From Gemmatimonadota bacterium (lineage in GTDB: Bacteria; Gemmatimonadota; Gemmatimonadetes; Gemmatimonadales; Gemmatimonadaceae): a DNA stretch of 43,046 bases. Under the pieces are notes generated by a model. It was not told where the DNA came from. It searched no databases and was given only the letters and a program-made list of their open reading frames with translations. Below are positions 34,570-42,175 of the stretch, piece by piece. The first letter of the stretch is position 1. Each line of letters starts with the position of its first letter. The position numbers were made by a program, and so were the translations under genes. The stretch spans positions 1 to 43,046 of the forward strand of contig JACREJ010000039.1 of assembly GCA_016218305.1 (NCBI GenBank), in the 5' to 3' direction.

Positions 34570-35124
34570 TCACGACAGGGCCCAGCGCCGCCGCGCCGCA
34601 CGCACCAGCGGATGGTGCGGCTGGTGCTTCGGCTTGAGCAGCGAGCCGCGGCACGCGCGCGCGCCGCACTCGCACGGAAAGCGCTGCTTGCGCGCCGGCG
34701 TGTGCGGTTCGTCGAGCTCGATGGCGTAGTCGTAGCCCAGTTCTTCGCCCGCGCGAATGCGCCGTACGCTCACGATCCACATGTGGTCGCCGGCCGGCAT
34801 CGGCTCGCAGTTCGGCGCGCACGAGTGGTTGATGAAGCGCGCGTCGTTGCCGCCCACGTTGGCGTCGATCACGCGGTCGTCGTCGAGCTGCAGCAGGTAG
34901 GTGTGCTCCGCGTCCTCGTGGCCGTCGGGCGCGGTTGGGTATCGACGCTCGCCCTCGGCGTGCGAGATCAGCTCGCCGGTGTACTCGATGATGCGCGTAC
35001 CGGCCGCAATGGGCCGTACGGCAAAGACGCCGAGCCCGTGGCGCGCCGACCGGCGCCGGCGATACTGGGAAGGGGACGCGAGCGGCAGCGCAGAGACGCG
35101 CGTGCGGGGCGTGCGGCGCGGCAT
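34570..35124 (-). CDS. SET-domain protein lysine methyltransferase
   Basis: A 184-residue SET protein. Residues 30-50 (GLGVFAVRPIAAGTRIIEYTGE) form the first SET motif, RFINHSCAPNC (97-106 region) the second, and ELGYDY (128-133) the third with its catalytic Tyr. A post-SET cysteine cluster CECGARACRG (151-160) can coordinate zinc with the NHSC cysteine. It would methylate lysine on a protein with S-adenosylmethionine; the target is unknown. SET proteins are mainly eukaryotic but occur in bacteria (e.g. Chlamydia, Legionella effectors). No secretion signal is seen. ATG 35124 lies seven bases after the lon stop, so it is probably cotranscribed with lon. Confidence 0.9.
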   Translation of the reverse strand: MPRRTPRTRVSALPLASPSQYRRRRSARHGLGVFAVRPIAAGTRIIEYTGELISHAEGERRYPTAPDGHEDAEHTYLLQLDDDRVIDANVGGNDARFINHSCAPNCEPMPAGDHMWIVSVRRIRAGEELGYDYAIELDEPHTPARKQRFPCECGARACRGSLLKPKHQPHHPLVRAARRRWALS

Positions 35125-35131
35125 CGGCGGC

Positions 35132-37699
35132 TCAGCGCGGCTGGTCGGTCGCCGGCCGCTCGGCTGCTGGCCGGACTGGCTGCTGCGGAGCGACGGCGGC
35201 CTGTCCGTCGGTGAGCGGCAGGTCATCGGCAGCCGGTGCGTCCGTCGGCAGGGCGCCAGGGGGCAGGACCGCGTTCTGCCGTCCGCCGCCTGCCGTCTGC
35301 CGTCCGTCCTCGAACAGCGGCAGGTCGTCGGCAAAGCCGAGCGGCGGGGCGGGGAGCAGCATCCGCTCGATCGCCTCGTCCATGCTCTGCACGAACGTGA
35401 ACCGCACCTGCGCCCGCACCTCGTCAGGGAGCTCGCGCAGGTCCTTCTCGTTCGCCGCGGGGAGCATCACCTCGCGCAATCCACTGCGGTACGCGGCCAG
35501 CACCTTTTCCTTCACGCCTCCGATCTCGAGCACCTTGCCGCGCAGCGTCACCTCGCCGGTGACGCCAATGTCGCGGCGCACCGCGCGGCGGCTCATCACG
35601 CTGGCGATCGCCAGCGTCACCGCCACGCCCGCGCTCGGGCCGTCCTTCGGCACCGACCCCGCCGGAAAGTGGATGTGCAGGTCGGTATGCCGCAGTTCGG
35701 GATCGCCCAGCCGGAGCGTCCGTGCGCGTGAGCGTACGTACGAACAGGCCGCGTCCACGGATTCACGCATCACGTCGCCGAGTTGCCCGGTGACGAGCAG
35801 CCGCCCGCTCCCCGACATCAGCAGCGCCTCGATGGACATCAGCTCGCCGCCCGACGCGGTCCACGCGAGTCCGGTCACCGCCCCCACTTCGGCCGCCTGC
35901 TCCGCCTCCTCGGCCGCGTAACGCGGCGGGCCGAGCACCTCTTCGATGCGCGCCTGGTCCACCACCCACGCGCCCAGCTCGCCGTCGGCCTTGCGCCGCG
36001 CGCGCTTGCGCATGAGGGCGGAGAGGTTGCGCTCGAAGTTGCGCAGCCCCGCCTCGCGCGAGTAGCGGCTGGCGAGGAAGCCGAGCGCTTCGTCGGTGAA
36101 CTGCAGGTCCACGTCGGCGATGCCGTTCTCGTCGAGCAGGCGCGGCAGCAGGTAGCGCCAGGCGATCTCGACCTTCTCCTCGATCGTGTAGCCCGCGATG
36201 CGGATCACCTCGAGGCGGTCGCGCAGCGCCGGCGGGATGTCGAACAGGTTGTTGGCCGTCGCAATGAAGAGCACCGACGACAGGTCCACGGGCAGGTTCA
36301 GGAAGTGGTCGACGAACGACGCGTTCTGCGTCGGGTCGAGCACCTCGAGCATCGCGGCCGACGGATCGCCCACCGGCCCGCCCGAGGTCATCTTGTCGAT
36401 CTCGTCGATGAGAAAGACCGGGTCGCTCACGCCGACGCGGCGCAGCGCCTGCACGACGAGTCCGGGGAGCGAGCCCACGTACGTGCGGCGATGTCCGCGG
36501 ATCTCGGCTTCATCGCGCACGCCGCCCACCGAGATGCGGTAGAACTTGCGCCCGATCGCGGCGGCGATGGCCTCGCCGAGCGAGGTCTTGCCCGTGCCCG
36601 GCGGCCCCACGAAGCAGAGGATCGGACCCGGCGCATTCCCGCCGCGCAGCTTGTGCACCGCGAGATGCTCGAGGATGCGGTCCTTCGCCTCGCGCAGTCC
36701 CCAGTGGCGATGGTCGAGCGCTTCCTCCACGCGACCCAGCGCGATGTCCGATGTGCCGCCGGTGCGTCCCCACGGCAGGGCGAGCACCCACTCCAGGTAG
36801 TTGCGCAGCACCTGGTACTCGCTCGATGCGCTTGACAGTCCGCGCAGGCGGGTCACCTCGCGGCGCGCCTCGGTGGCCACGGTGGGCGGCAGCGGCGCCT
36901 CCTCGATCTGGCGCAGCAGTTCGGCCGTTTCGTTGTCCTGCGGATCGCCCTCGCCCAGTTCCGCCTGGATCGCGCGCAGCTGCTGGCGCAGGTAGAACTC
37001 CCGATGGTGGCGCTCGATGTTGGCGTCGGTCTGCACGCGCACGTCCTCGAGCACCGCCGAGCGCGCGAGTTCCTTCTCCACGCGCGCGAGGACGAAGGCC
37101 ACGCGGTCGGCGACGTCGAGTCGCTGCAGCACCTCGTCCTTGTCGGCGGCGCGGAACGGCCCGCGCGCGGCGACGAGGTCGGCGGCATAGCCCGGCGCGC
37201 CGGCATTGAGCCGGACGAGCGCCGACAACTCGGGCGGCGTCGTCTCGATCATCTCGACCAGGCGGTCGGTGGCATCGGCGAGCTGCACGAGGAGGGCGCG
37301 CAGCGACGGCACGTCGGCCGCCGTTTCCGTCACCGGGTCGACGGTGGCGTAGGTGACGGCGTCGCGCCGCGTCACGGCGGCGATGCGCACCCGCGCCGTT
37401 CCTTCGAGCGTCACCTGCAGCGTGTCGCCGGCCACCGCCGCGCGCGAGACGACGCGGGCCAGCACGCCGATGCGTCCCACCTGCGCCGCCGCGTCGCCCG
37501 CGTGGTCGCGCACCGGCGCGACGGCGACGATGACCTCGAGGTCGCGCTCCGGATGCGCCTTGAGCAGCGCCACGTTTTCCGGCGCCCCCATCTGCACGGC
37601 CACGGTGCCGCGGGGGAAGACCGCCGTGGACCGCAGCACGAGCAGCGGCCGGTCAGTGCGGGCGGAATCGGCGGGGAAGGACGGCCCGGGTGCGGTCAC
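35132..37699 (-). CDS. lon: Lon, ATP-dependent protease
   Basis: An 855-residue Lon. The N-terminal LON domain (RPLLVLRSTAVFPRGTVAVQ on) is followed by a coiled segment, the AAA+ domain with Walker A GPPGTGKTS and Walker B FLIDEIDKM, and the protease domain with Ser689 in DGPSAGVA and the paired Lys later in KEKVLAAYRSG. GTG 37699 is the start: TACCTT lies seven bases upstream, and the frame upstream is not conserved. The C-terminal tail of about 65 residues after MLLPAPP is Pro/Ala/Gln-rich and absent in most Lons; part of it is encoded by a heptamer array. It degrades misfolded and regulatory proteins in the cytosol. Confidence 0.95.
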   Translation of the reverse strand: MTAPGPSFPADSARTDRPLLVLRSTAVFPRGTVAVQMGAPENVALLKAHPERDLEVIVAVAPVRDHAGDAAAQVGRIGVLARVVSRAAVAGDTLQVTLEGTARVRIAAVTRRDAVTYATVDPVTETAADVPSLRALLVQLADATDRLVEMIETTPPELSALVRLNAGAPGYAADLVAARGPFRAADKDEVLQRLDVADRVAFVLARVEKELARSAVLEDVRVQTDANIERHHREFYLRQQLRAIQAELGEGDPQDNETAELLRQIEEAPLPPTVATEARREVTRLRGLSSASSEYQVLRNYLEWVLALPWGRTGGTSDIALGRVEEALDHRHWGLREAKDRILEHLAVHKLRGGNAPGPILCFVGPPGTGKTSLGEAIAAAIGRKFYRISVGGVRDEAEIRGHRRTYVGSLPGLVVQALRRVGVSDPVFLIDEIDKMTSGGPVGDPSAAMLEVLDPTQNASFVDHFLNLPVDLSSVLFIATANNLFDIPPALRDRLEVIRIAGYTIEEKVEIAWRYLLPRLLDENGIADVDLQFTDEALGFLASRYSREAGLRNFERNLSALMRKRARRKADGELGAWVVDQARIEEVLGPPRYAAEEAEQAAEVGAVTGLAWTASGGELMSIEALLMSGSGRLLVTGQLGDVMRESVDAACSYVRSRARTLRLGDPELRHTDLHIHFPAGSVPKDGPSAGVAVTLAIASVMSRRAVRRDIGVTGEVTLRGKVLEIGGVKEKVLAAYRSGLREVMLPAANEKDLRELPDEVRAQVRFTFVQSMDEAIERMLLPAPPLGFADDLPLFEDGRQTAGGGRQNAVLPPGALPTDAPAADDLPLTDGQAAVAPQQPVRPAAERPATDQPR
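35278..35305. repeat. heptamer array GCCGTCC inside the 3' end of lon
   Basis: Four in-phase heptamers: GCCGTCC, GCCGCCT, GCCGTCT, GCCGTCC (GGACGGC on the lon strand). They encode the GRQTAGGGRQ part of the Lon tail. The array is inside an open frame and shifts frame every unit, so its phase must keep the ORF intact. It resembles the intergenic word arrays in period and degeneracy. Confidence 0.75.
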
Positions 37700-37706
37700 G
37701 CGTACT

Positions 37707-37726
37707 AAGGTAGCAATTGCGCAATT
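37707..37726 (-). promoter_or_regulatory. lon promoter: TACCTT hexamer and 12-bp palindrome
   Basis: On the minus strand TACCTT (37712-37707) is seven bases before GTG 37699. Just upstream is the perfect palindrome AATTGCGCAATT (37715-37726), placed where a repressor would block the -10/-35 spacer. It may be a heat-stress operator; the binder is unknown. Confidence 0.4.
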
Positions 37727-37736
37727 CCGCGAAAGC

Positions 37737-37771
37737 CCATCTACCATCCACCGTCCACCATCTACCATCAC
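37737..37771. repeat. five heptamers (CCATCTA) in the lon/ffh divergent region
   Basis: Units CCATCTA, CCATCCA, CCGTCCA, CCATCTA, CCATCAC run from 37737 to 37771. Reverse complement TAGATGG/TGGATGG is a variant of the GAGATGG word at 4252 and 28424. Only one arm is present. Unlike most arrays it sits between two 5' ends rather than after stop codons. Confidence 0.75.
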
Positions 37772-37789
37772 TCGCGCGCCCCTCCAGAC

Positions 37790-37795
37790 TATCTT
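37790..37795 (+). promoter_or_regulatory. putative leaderless -10 hexamer of ffh
   Basis: TATCTT is followed by seven bases and ATG 37803. No ribosome site exists. The same TATCTT box is the -10 of rpsP downstream, where a proper -35 at 17-bp spacing is also present. Confidence 0.45.
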
Positions 37796-37802
37796 TAGCT
37801 CC

Positions 37803-39122
37803 ATGTTCCAGGAACTCTCCGACAAGCTCGAAGCCACCTTCGCCAAGCTCCGCGGCCGCGGCACGCTCAGCGAGGCCGACATCAAGGACGGCCTGCGCGA
37901 GGTGCGCCGCGTCCTGCTCGAGGCCGATGTCAACTTCCAGCTGACGCGCGAGTTCCTCGAGCGCGTCGAGAAGGCGGCGGTCGGCGTCTCGCAGATCCGC
38001 ACCGTCTCGCCGGCGCAGCAGCTCGTGAAGATCGTCTACGACGAACTCACGGCCATGCTGGGCGAGCGCAAGGAAGGGCTCAAGCTCTCGACCGTGCCGC
38101 CCACCGTGGTGCTGATGGTCGGCCTGCAGGGCTCGGGCAAGACGACGACGGCCGCCAAGCTGGCGCGCCGGCTCAAGGCCGAGGGGCGGCCGGTGCGCCT
38201 CGTCGCGGCCGACGTCTATCGTCCCGCCGCCATCGACCAGCTCGAGTCGCTCGGCAAAGACCTCGACATCCCCGTCTACGCTGATCGGTCGACGACCGAC
38301 GTCGTGAAGATCGCGCGCGCCGGGCTCGACGCGTCGCGCCGCGAGCGCGACCGCGTGCTGATCATCGACACCGCCGGCCGCCTGCAGATCGACGACGAGA
38401 TGATGAACGAGCTGCGCCGCCTCAAGGAGGCGGTGCGCCCCGACGAGATCCTCCTCGTCGCCGACGGCATGACGGGCCAGGACGCCGTGAAGATCGCGCA
38501 GGGCTTCGACAGCGCCCTTGGCCTCACCGGCGTGATCCTCACCAAGATGGACGGCGACGCGCGCGGCGGTGCGGCGCTCTCCATCTACGGCATCACCAAG
38601 AAGCCCATCAAGTACATCGGCGTCGGCGAGAAGAGCGATGCCCTCGAGGAGTTCCATCCCGACCGCATGGCCGGGCGCATCCTCCAGCAGGGCGACGTGC
38701 TCACGCTGGTGGAGAAGGCGCAGGGGGCCATCGACGCCGACGAGGCCAAGCGCCTCGACAAGAAGGTGCGGAAGGAGGGGATGGACCTCTCCGACTTCCT
38801 CGCCGCGATGAAGCAGATCCAGCGGCTCGGGCCGATGGAGGGGATCCTGAAGCTCCTCCCCGGCGTGAACGCCAAGATGCTCAAGCAGGCGAACACCGAC
38901 CCCAAGCGCCTCAAGCACCTCGAGGCCATCGTCCTCTCGATGACGGCCGAGGAGCGCAAGAAGCCGGACATCCTGAACGGCTCGCGCCGCGCGCGCATCG
39001 CCAAGGGGAGCGGCCGCCCGATCAGCGAGGTCAACAAGCTGCTCGAGCAGTTCCGCGGGATGCAGAAGATGATGAAGTCGATGAAGGGCGGGGGACGGAT
39101 GCAGTTTCCGGGGATGAGATAG
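37803..39122 (+). CDS. ffh: Ffh, signal recognition particle GTPase
   Basis: A 439-residue SRP54 homologue that binds signal sequences and 4.5S RNA and delivers ribosomes to FtsY. An N-domain (1-90) precedes the G-domain, with P-loop GLQGSGKTTTAAKLA (107-121), DTAGRL (G3), TKMDGDARGGAALS (G4 and insertion), and the Met-rich M-domain ending in RGMQKMMKSMKGGGRMQFPGMR. Homology begins at MFQELSDKLEATFAKLRG, so ATG 37803 is used although the frame is open upstream. It is the first gene of the plus-strand block ffh-rpsP-rimM-trmD-rplS-rnhB. An inverted repeat lies after its stop, and rpsP has its own promoter. Confidence 0.97.
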   Translation: MFQELSDKLEATFAKLRGRGTLSEADIKDGLREVRRVLLEADVNFQLTREFLERVEKAAVGVSQIRTVSPAQQLVKIVYDELTAMLGERKEGLKLSTVPPTVVLMVGLQGSGKTTTAAKLARRLKAEGRPVRLVAADVYRPAAIDQLESLGKDLDIPVYADRSTTDVVKIARAGLDASRRERDRVLIIDTAGRLQIDDEMMNELRRLKEAVRPDEILLVADGMTGQDAVKIAQGFDSALGLTGVILTKMDGDARGGAALSIYGITKKPIKYIGVGEKSDALEEFHPDRMAGRILQQGDVLTLVEKAQGAIDADEAKRLDKKVRKEGMDLSDFLAAMKQIQRLGPMEGILKLLPGVNAKMLKQANTDPKRLKHLEAIVLSMTAEERKKPDILNGSRRARIAKGSGRPISEVNKLLEQFRGMQKMMKSMKGGGRMQFPGMR

Positions 39123-39140
39123 GATCTGATTTCGGATAGG

Positions 39141-39262
39141 GAGCTCGGATGGGGATTTGCGATTTGGATTGGCGATCGGGATTCGTGATCGGGATTCGTG
39201 ATCGGGATCCCAATCACCAATCCAGATCGCCAATCCAAATCCCCTAATCCCAATCCGAGCTC
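39141..39262. repeat. 122-bp inverted repeat of GGGATTCGTGATC words after ffh
   Basis: Outer arms GAGCTCGGAT (39141-39150) and ATCCGAGCTC (39253-39262) are perfect. Inner arms GATTTGGATTGGCGATC (39161-39177) and GATCGCCAATCCAAATC (39225-39241) are a perfect 17 bp. Two tandem GGGATTCGTGATC units (13 bp) lie in the middle. The long hairpin begins 18 bases after the ffh stop and ends 25 bases before the rpsP -35, so it probably terminates ffh mRNA. Confidence 0.92.
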
Positions 39263-39287
39263 ATACTCCCCAATCGTCGTTTGGGAC

Positions 39288-39316
39288 TTGAGCCCCCGCC
39301 CTGAGCCAGCTATCTT
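39288..39316 (+). promoter_or_regulatory. sigma70-type promoter of the rpsP operon
   Basis: TTGAGC (39288-39293), a 17-base spacer and TATCTT (39311-39316). It lies 115 bp before the rpsP ATG, leaving a leader of about 110 bases in which no known riboswitch was recognised. Confidence 0.6.
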
Positions 39317-39431
39317 ATTAGGCTCGCTGCTCCAGCCGATCCAACCGGATTGGCCCCGGGTGCGGACCGGACATTCCGGCCCCGCGATGAGCCCGCCGGC
39401 AGCTCCTTACCGCTTCTCCCGAGTGCATCCG

Positions 39432-39746
39432 ATGGCCGTTTCGATTCGTCTCCGCCGCGCGGGCCGCAAGAAGGCCCCCATGTACCGCATCGTCGTCGCC
39501 GACTCGCGCATGCCGCGCGACGGCAAGTTCATCGAAGTCATCGGCCAGTATCAGCCCCGCACGGGCGAGAAGGCGGTGGCGCTGAACACCGAGCGGGCCA
39601 ACTACTGGCTCGACAACGGCGCCCAGCCGTCCGACACGGTCCGGTCGCTCCTCCGCAAGGCGGGCGTCCTCAAGGCGCGCCACGAAACGCGCCTCGCGGC
39701 CAAGCTGAGCGCCGCCGCGGTCCCCGTGACGGAGACCCGCGAGTAA
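39432..39746 (+). CDS. rpsP: 30S ribosomal protein S16
   Basis: A 104-residue S16, opening with [25 protein letters not shown]-type sequence and [12 protein letters not shown], the invariant S16 core. The C-terminal extension after [10 protein letters not shown] is short and Ala-rich. S16 binds 16S rRNA early in small-subunit assembly. The start at 39432 is the ATG immediately before AVSIRL; the longer open frame upstream is leader. It is followed by rimM after four bases. Confidence 0.97.
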   Translation: MAVSIRLRRAGRKKAPMYRIVVADSRMPRDGKFIEVIGQYQPRTGEKAVALNTERANYWLDNGAQPSDTVRSLLRKAGVLKARHETRLAAKLSAAAVPVTETRE

Positions 39747-39750
39747 CACC

Positions 39751-40296
39751 GTGACCATCGGCCCCACCGCGGTCGTTGGGCGCGTCCGTCGCGCCCACGG
39801 CATCAAGGGCGAACTGGTGGTGGCTCTCGAGACCGACGCGCCGGACGCGATCTTCGCGCCCGGCGCGCGTGTCATCGTGGGGACCCCGGACGGCGACCTC
39901 GCCCCTGACGCCAGGACCGGCCGGCTCGTCGAGCTGGTCGTGCACGCCGCGCGCCCGTTCCAGGATGGCCTGCTCGTCTTCTTCACCGGCATCGCCGATC
40001 GCACCGAGGCGGAGAAATGGCGCGGCCGCTCACTGCTCGTCCCCGTGAGCGAGCTCGAGCCGCCGGCCGAGGGCGAGTTGTGGGCGCACGAGCTCCCCGG
40101 GATGCGCGTCGTGGACCCGCGGGGTGACCTCATCGGCGACGTGCACGGCTACTACGAGCTGCCGCAGGGGCTCGTGCTCGAGATCGAGACGCCGCGCGGC
40201 CTGCGTGACGTGCCGTTCAACGACGCCTTCGTGCAGGCCTTCGACCGTGACGCGCGGGTGATCACGCTCGACGCGCCGGGAGGCCTGCTCGAGTGA
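39751..40296 (+). CDS. rimM: RimM, 16S rRNA processing / 30S maturation factor
   Basis: A 181-residue RimM. The N-terminal beta-barrel has VVGRVRRAHGIKGELVV (family GRIxKxHGIKGE), then a PRC-barrel domain (about 95-175) with ELPGMRVVDPRGDLIGDV and a C-terminal DVPFNDAFV. It binds S19/S13 region and aids assembly of the 30S head. GTG 39751 starts four bases after rpsP. Its stop overlaps the trmD start (GTGA). Confidence 0.95.
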   Translation: MTIGPTAVVGRVRRAHGIKGELVVALETDAPDAIFAPGARVIVGTPDGDLAPDARTGRLVELVVHAARPFQDGLLVFFTGIADRTEAEKWRGRSLLVPVSELEPPAEGELWAHELPGMRVVDPRGDLIGDVHGYYELPQGLVLEIETPRGLRDVPFNDAFVQAFDRDARVITLDAPGGLLE

Positions 40297-40952
40297 AGAT
40301 CAACATCGTCACCATCTTCCCCGAGTTCTTCGCCGGCCCGCTGTCGCTGAGCATTCCCGACAAGGCGCGCGAGGCGGGGAGCGTCGCGTACCATGTCGTG
40401 GACCTCCGCGACTACACGCACGACAGGCACCGCACGGTGGACGACTACCCGTACGGCGGCGGCGCCGGCATGGTCATGAAGCCCGGGCCCTTCTTCGAGT
40501 GCGTCGAGGCGCTCGGCGCCAAGGCCCCCATCGTGCTGCTGTCGCCGCGCGGCAAGGTCTTCTCGCACGCCGACGCCGAGCGGTTCGCCGCGGGCGAAGA
40601 GCTCACGCTGCTCTGCGGCCATTACAAGGACGTGGACCAGCGTGTGGCCGACCATCTCGCCACCGAGGAGATGTCGGTCGGCGACTTCGTGCTCTCGGGC
40701 GGCGAGCCGGCCGCACTCTGCATCGTGGATGCCGTGGTGCGCCTGCTCCCCGGCGCGATGAGCGACCACGACAGCGCGCGCGGCGACTCGTTCTACGGGC
40801 GGGGCCTGTCGGCGCCGAGCTACACGCGGCCGCCGGAGTTCCGCGGGCACGTGGTGCCGGACGTGCTGCTGTCGGGGCACCATGCGGAGATTGAGAAGTG
40901 GAGAAAGGCTGAAGGGGAGCGGTTGACCAGGCTGCGTGAGGAGGGGGATTAG
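40293..40952 (+). CDS. trmD: TrmD, tRNA (guanine-37 N1)-methyltransferase
   Basis: A 219-residue SPOUT methylase that makes m1G37 in tRNAs and so prevents frameshifting. It opens KINIVTIFPEFFAGPLSLSI, has DDYPYGGGAGMVMKPGP (cofactor and catalytic Asp region), LLCGHYKDVDQRV and the trefoil-knot loop SVGDFVLSGGEPAA. The length is slightly short for the family (about 240). GTG 40293 overlaps the rimM stop. Its TAG is the first base of a long inverted purine element. Confidence 0.96.
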   Translation: MKINIVTIFPEFFAGPLSLSIPDKAREAGSVAYHVVDLRDYTHDRHRTVDDYPYGGGAGMVMKPGPFFECVEALGAKAPIVLLSPRGKVFSHADAERFAAGEELTLLCGHYKDVDQRVADHLATEEMSVGDFVLSGGEPAALCIVDAVVRLLPGAMSDHDSARGDSFYGRGLSAPSYTRPPEFRGHVVPDVLLSGHHAEIEKWRKAEGERLTRLREEGD

Positions 40953-41080
40953 TGCAGGGGTTTGGAAGGAGAGAGGAGTGGAGAGAGGGGGGAGGGGAGA
41001 GGTGGCCCTCTCGGCTGGGAGAGGTCGCCTCCCCACCCCTCCCTCATCCCTCCACTCCTCCCCCTACCAAACCCCTGCAC
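40952..41080. repeat. 129-bp purine/pyrimidine hairpin element after trmD
   Basis: Terminal arms GTGCAGGGGTTTGG (40952-40965) and CCAAACCCCTGCAC (41067-41080) are perfect. Between them a purine-rich arm (AGGAGAGAGGAGTGGAG) faces a pyrimidine-rich arm (CTCCACTCCTCC). The first base is the last base of the trmD stop. The same layout and words occur after rnhB at 42174-42310. Confidence 0.92.
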
Positions 41081-41110
41081 CCATCCTCTAACCCCAAGCA
41101 ATTCCAGCGC

Positions 41111-41139
41111 TTGACGATAGCCGGGAACTCGGCTAGCTT
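41111..41139 (+). promoter_or_regulatory. sigma70-type promoter of rplS-rnhB
   Basis: TTGACG (41111-41116), 17-base spacer, TAGCTT (41134-41139), 41 bp before the rplS ATG. The spacer contains an imperfect AGCCGGGAACTCGGCT dyad. With the hairpin at 40952-41080 it separates rplS-rnhB from trmD. Confidence 0.6.
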
Positions 41140-41180
41140 TCAAGGCTCGACTATCGCACTTACCTCCGCTGGATAGCGCT

Positions 41181-41561
41181 ATGCATCCCTTCATCGAAAC
41201 GCAGAAAGAGTGGCTCAAGGACGTCCCCCCGTTCCGCGCGGGTGACACGGTGCGCGTGAACGTGCGCGTGAAGGAAGGAGACAAGGAGCGCCTCCAGGCC
41301 TTTGAGGGCGTCGTGATCGCGCGCAAGGGTGAGGGCGTCAGCAAGACGTTCACCGTGCGCAAGATCAGCAACGGCGTCGGCGTCGAGCGCATCTTCCCGC
41401 TGCACTCGCCCATGCTCGAGAGCGTGAGCGTCGTGCGCCGCGGCCGCGTGCGCCGGGCCAAGCTGTTCTATCTCCGCGAGCTCACGGGCAAGGCGACGCG
41501 CATCAAGGAGAAGAAGATCCGCGTGGCGGTGCCGGTTACGGGCTCGGCCGAAGAGGCGTAA
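41181..41561 (+). CDS. rplS: 50S ribosomal protein L19
   Basis: A 126-residue L19, opening [18 protein letters not shown], then [29 protein letters not shown] and [18 protein letters not shown], the conserved L19 core. It sits at the 30S-50S interface. No ribosome-binding site is evident before the ATG. It is followed five bases on by rnhB. Confidence 0.97.
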   Translation: MHPFIETQKEWLKDVPPFRAGDTVRVNVRVKEGDKERLQAFEGVVIARKGEGVSKTFTVRKISNGVGVERIFPLHSPMLESVSVVRRGRVRRAKLFYLRELTGKATRIKEKKIRVAVPVTGSAEEA

Positions 41562-41566
41562 CGCGG

Positions 41567-42175
41567 GTGGGGCGCTGGAGCGCGGTCGAGCGCTCGCTGC
41601 GCGCCGAAGGCGCCCGGCTCATCGCCGGAGTGGATGAGGTCGGACGGGGCCCGCTCGCGGGTCCCGTTTTTGCTTGCGCGGTGATCATGCCGCCGGCAGC
41701 GCGGGCCATCGCCGGGGTCGAGGACTCCAAGAAGCTGAGCGCCACGGAACGCGAGCGGCTGGCCGCGAAGATCCGGGAGAAGGCGCTCTGCGTGGCGCTC
41801 GGCGCGGCGAGCGTGCACGAGATTGCCGAGTTGAACATCTACCAGGCGACGGCGCTCGCGATGCGGCGGGCGCTGCGCCGGCTCAGCGAGCGTCCGGACG
41901 CGGTGCTGGTGGACGGCAAGCCGATCAAGACGCTGGGCGTGGCGCACCGGGCGTTCGTGGGTGGGGACTCGCGCATCTATTCAATTGCCTGCGCCAGCAT
42001 CGTCGCGAAGGTCGCGCGGGACCGGTTGATGCACTCGCTCGCCCGGCGGCACCCGGCGTACGGCTGGGAGGCGAATGCGGGATACGGCACGCCCAGGCAT
42101 ATCGCGGCGCTGCGGGAGGCGGGACTCACCCCCCACCATCGGGTGATGTTCTGCCGGGGACTTCTCCAGGGTTGA
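41567..42175 (+). CDS. rnhB: ribonuclease HII
   Basis: A 202-residue RNase HII that removes misincorporated ribonucleotides and RNA in RNA-DNA hybrids. Catalytic acidic residues are in AGVDEVGRGPLAGPV (the DEDD start), VLVDGKPIK and SIACASIVAKVARDRLM. The usual GYGTPRHIAALREAGLTPHHR end is present. GTG 41567 is five bases after rplS. The product ends directly at a second purine hairpin element. Confidence 0.97.
   Translation: MGRWSAVERSLRAEGARLIAGVDEVGRGPLAGPVFACAVIMPPAARAIAGVEDSKKLSATERERLAAKIREKALCVALGAASVHEIAELNIYQATALAMRRALRRLSERPDAVLVDGKPIKTLGVAHRAFVGGDSRIYSIACASIVAKVARDRLMHSLARRHPAYGWEANAGYGTPRHIAALREAGLTPHHRVMFCRGLLQG

Noticed and set aside
39317-39431. 4.5S RNA or a ribosomal leader motif before rpsP
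   Set aside because: The leader of about 110 bases shows no GGAA tetraloop hairpin typical of 4.5S RNA and no recognised leader structure.
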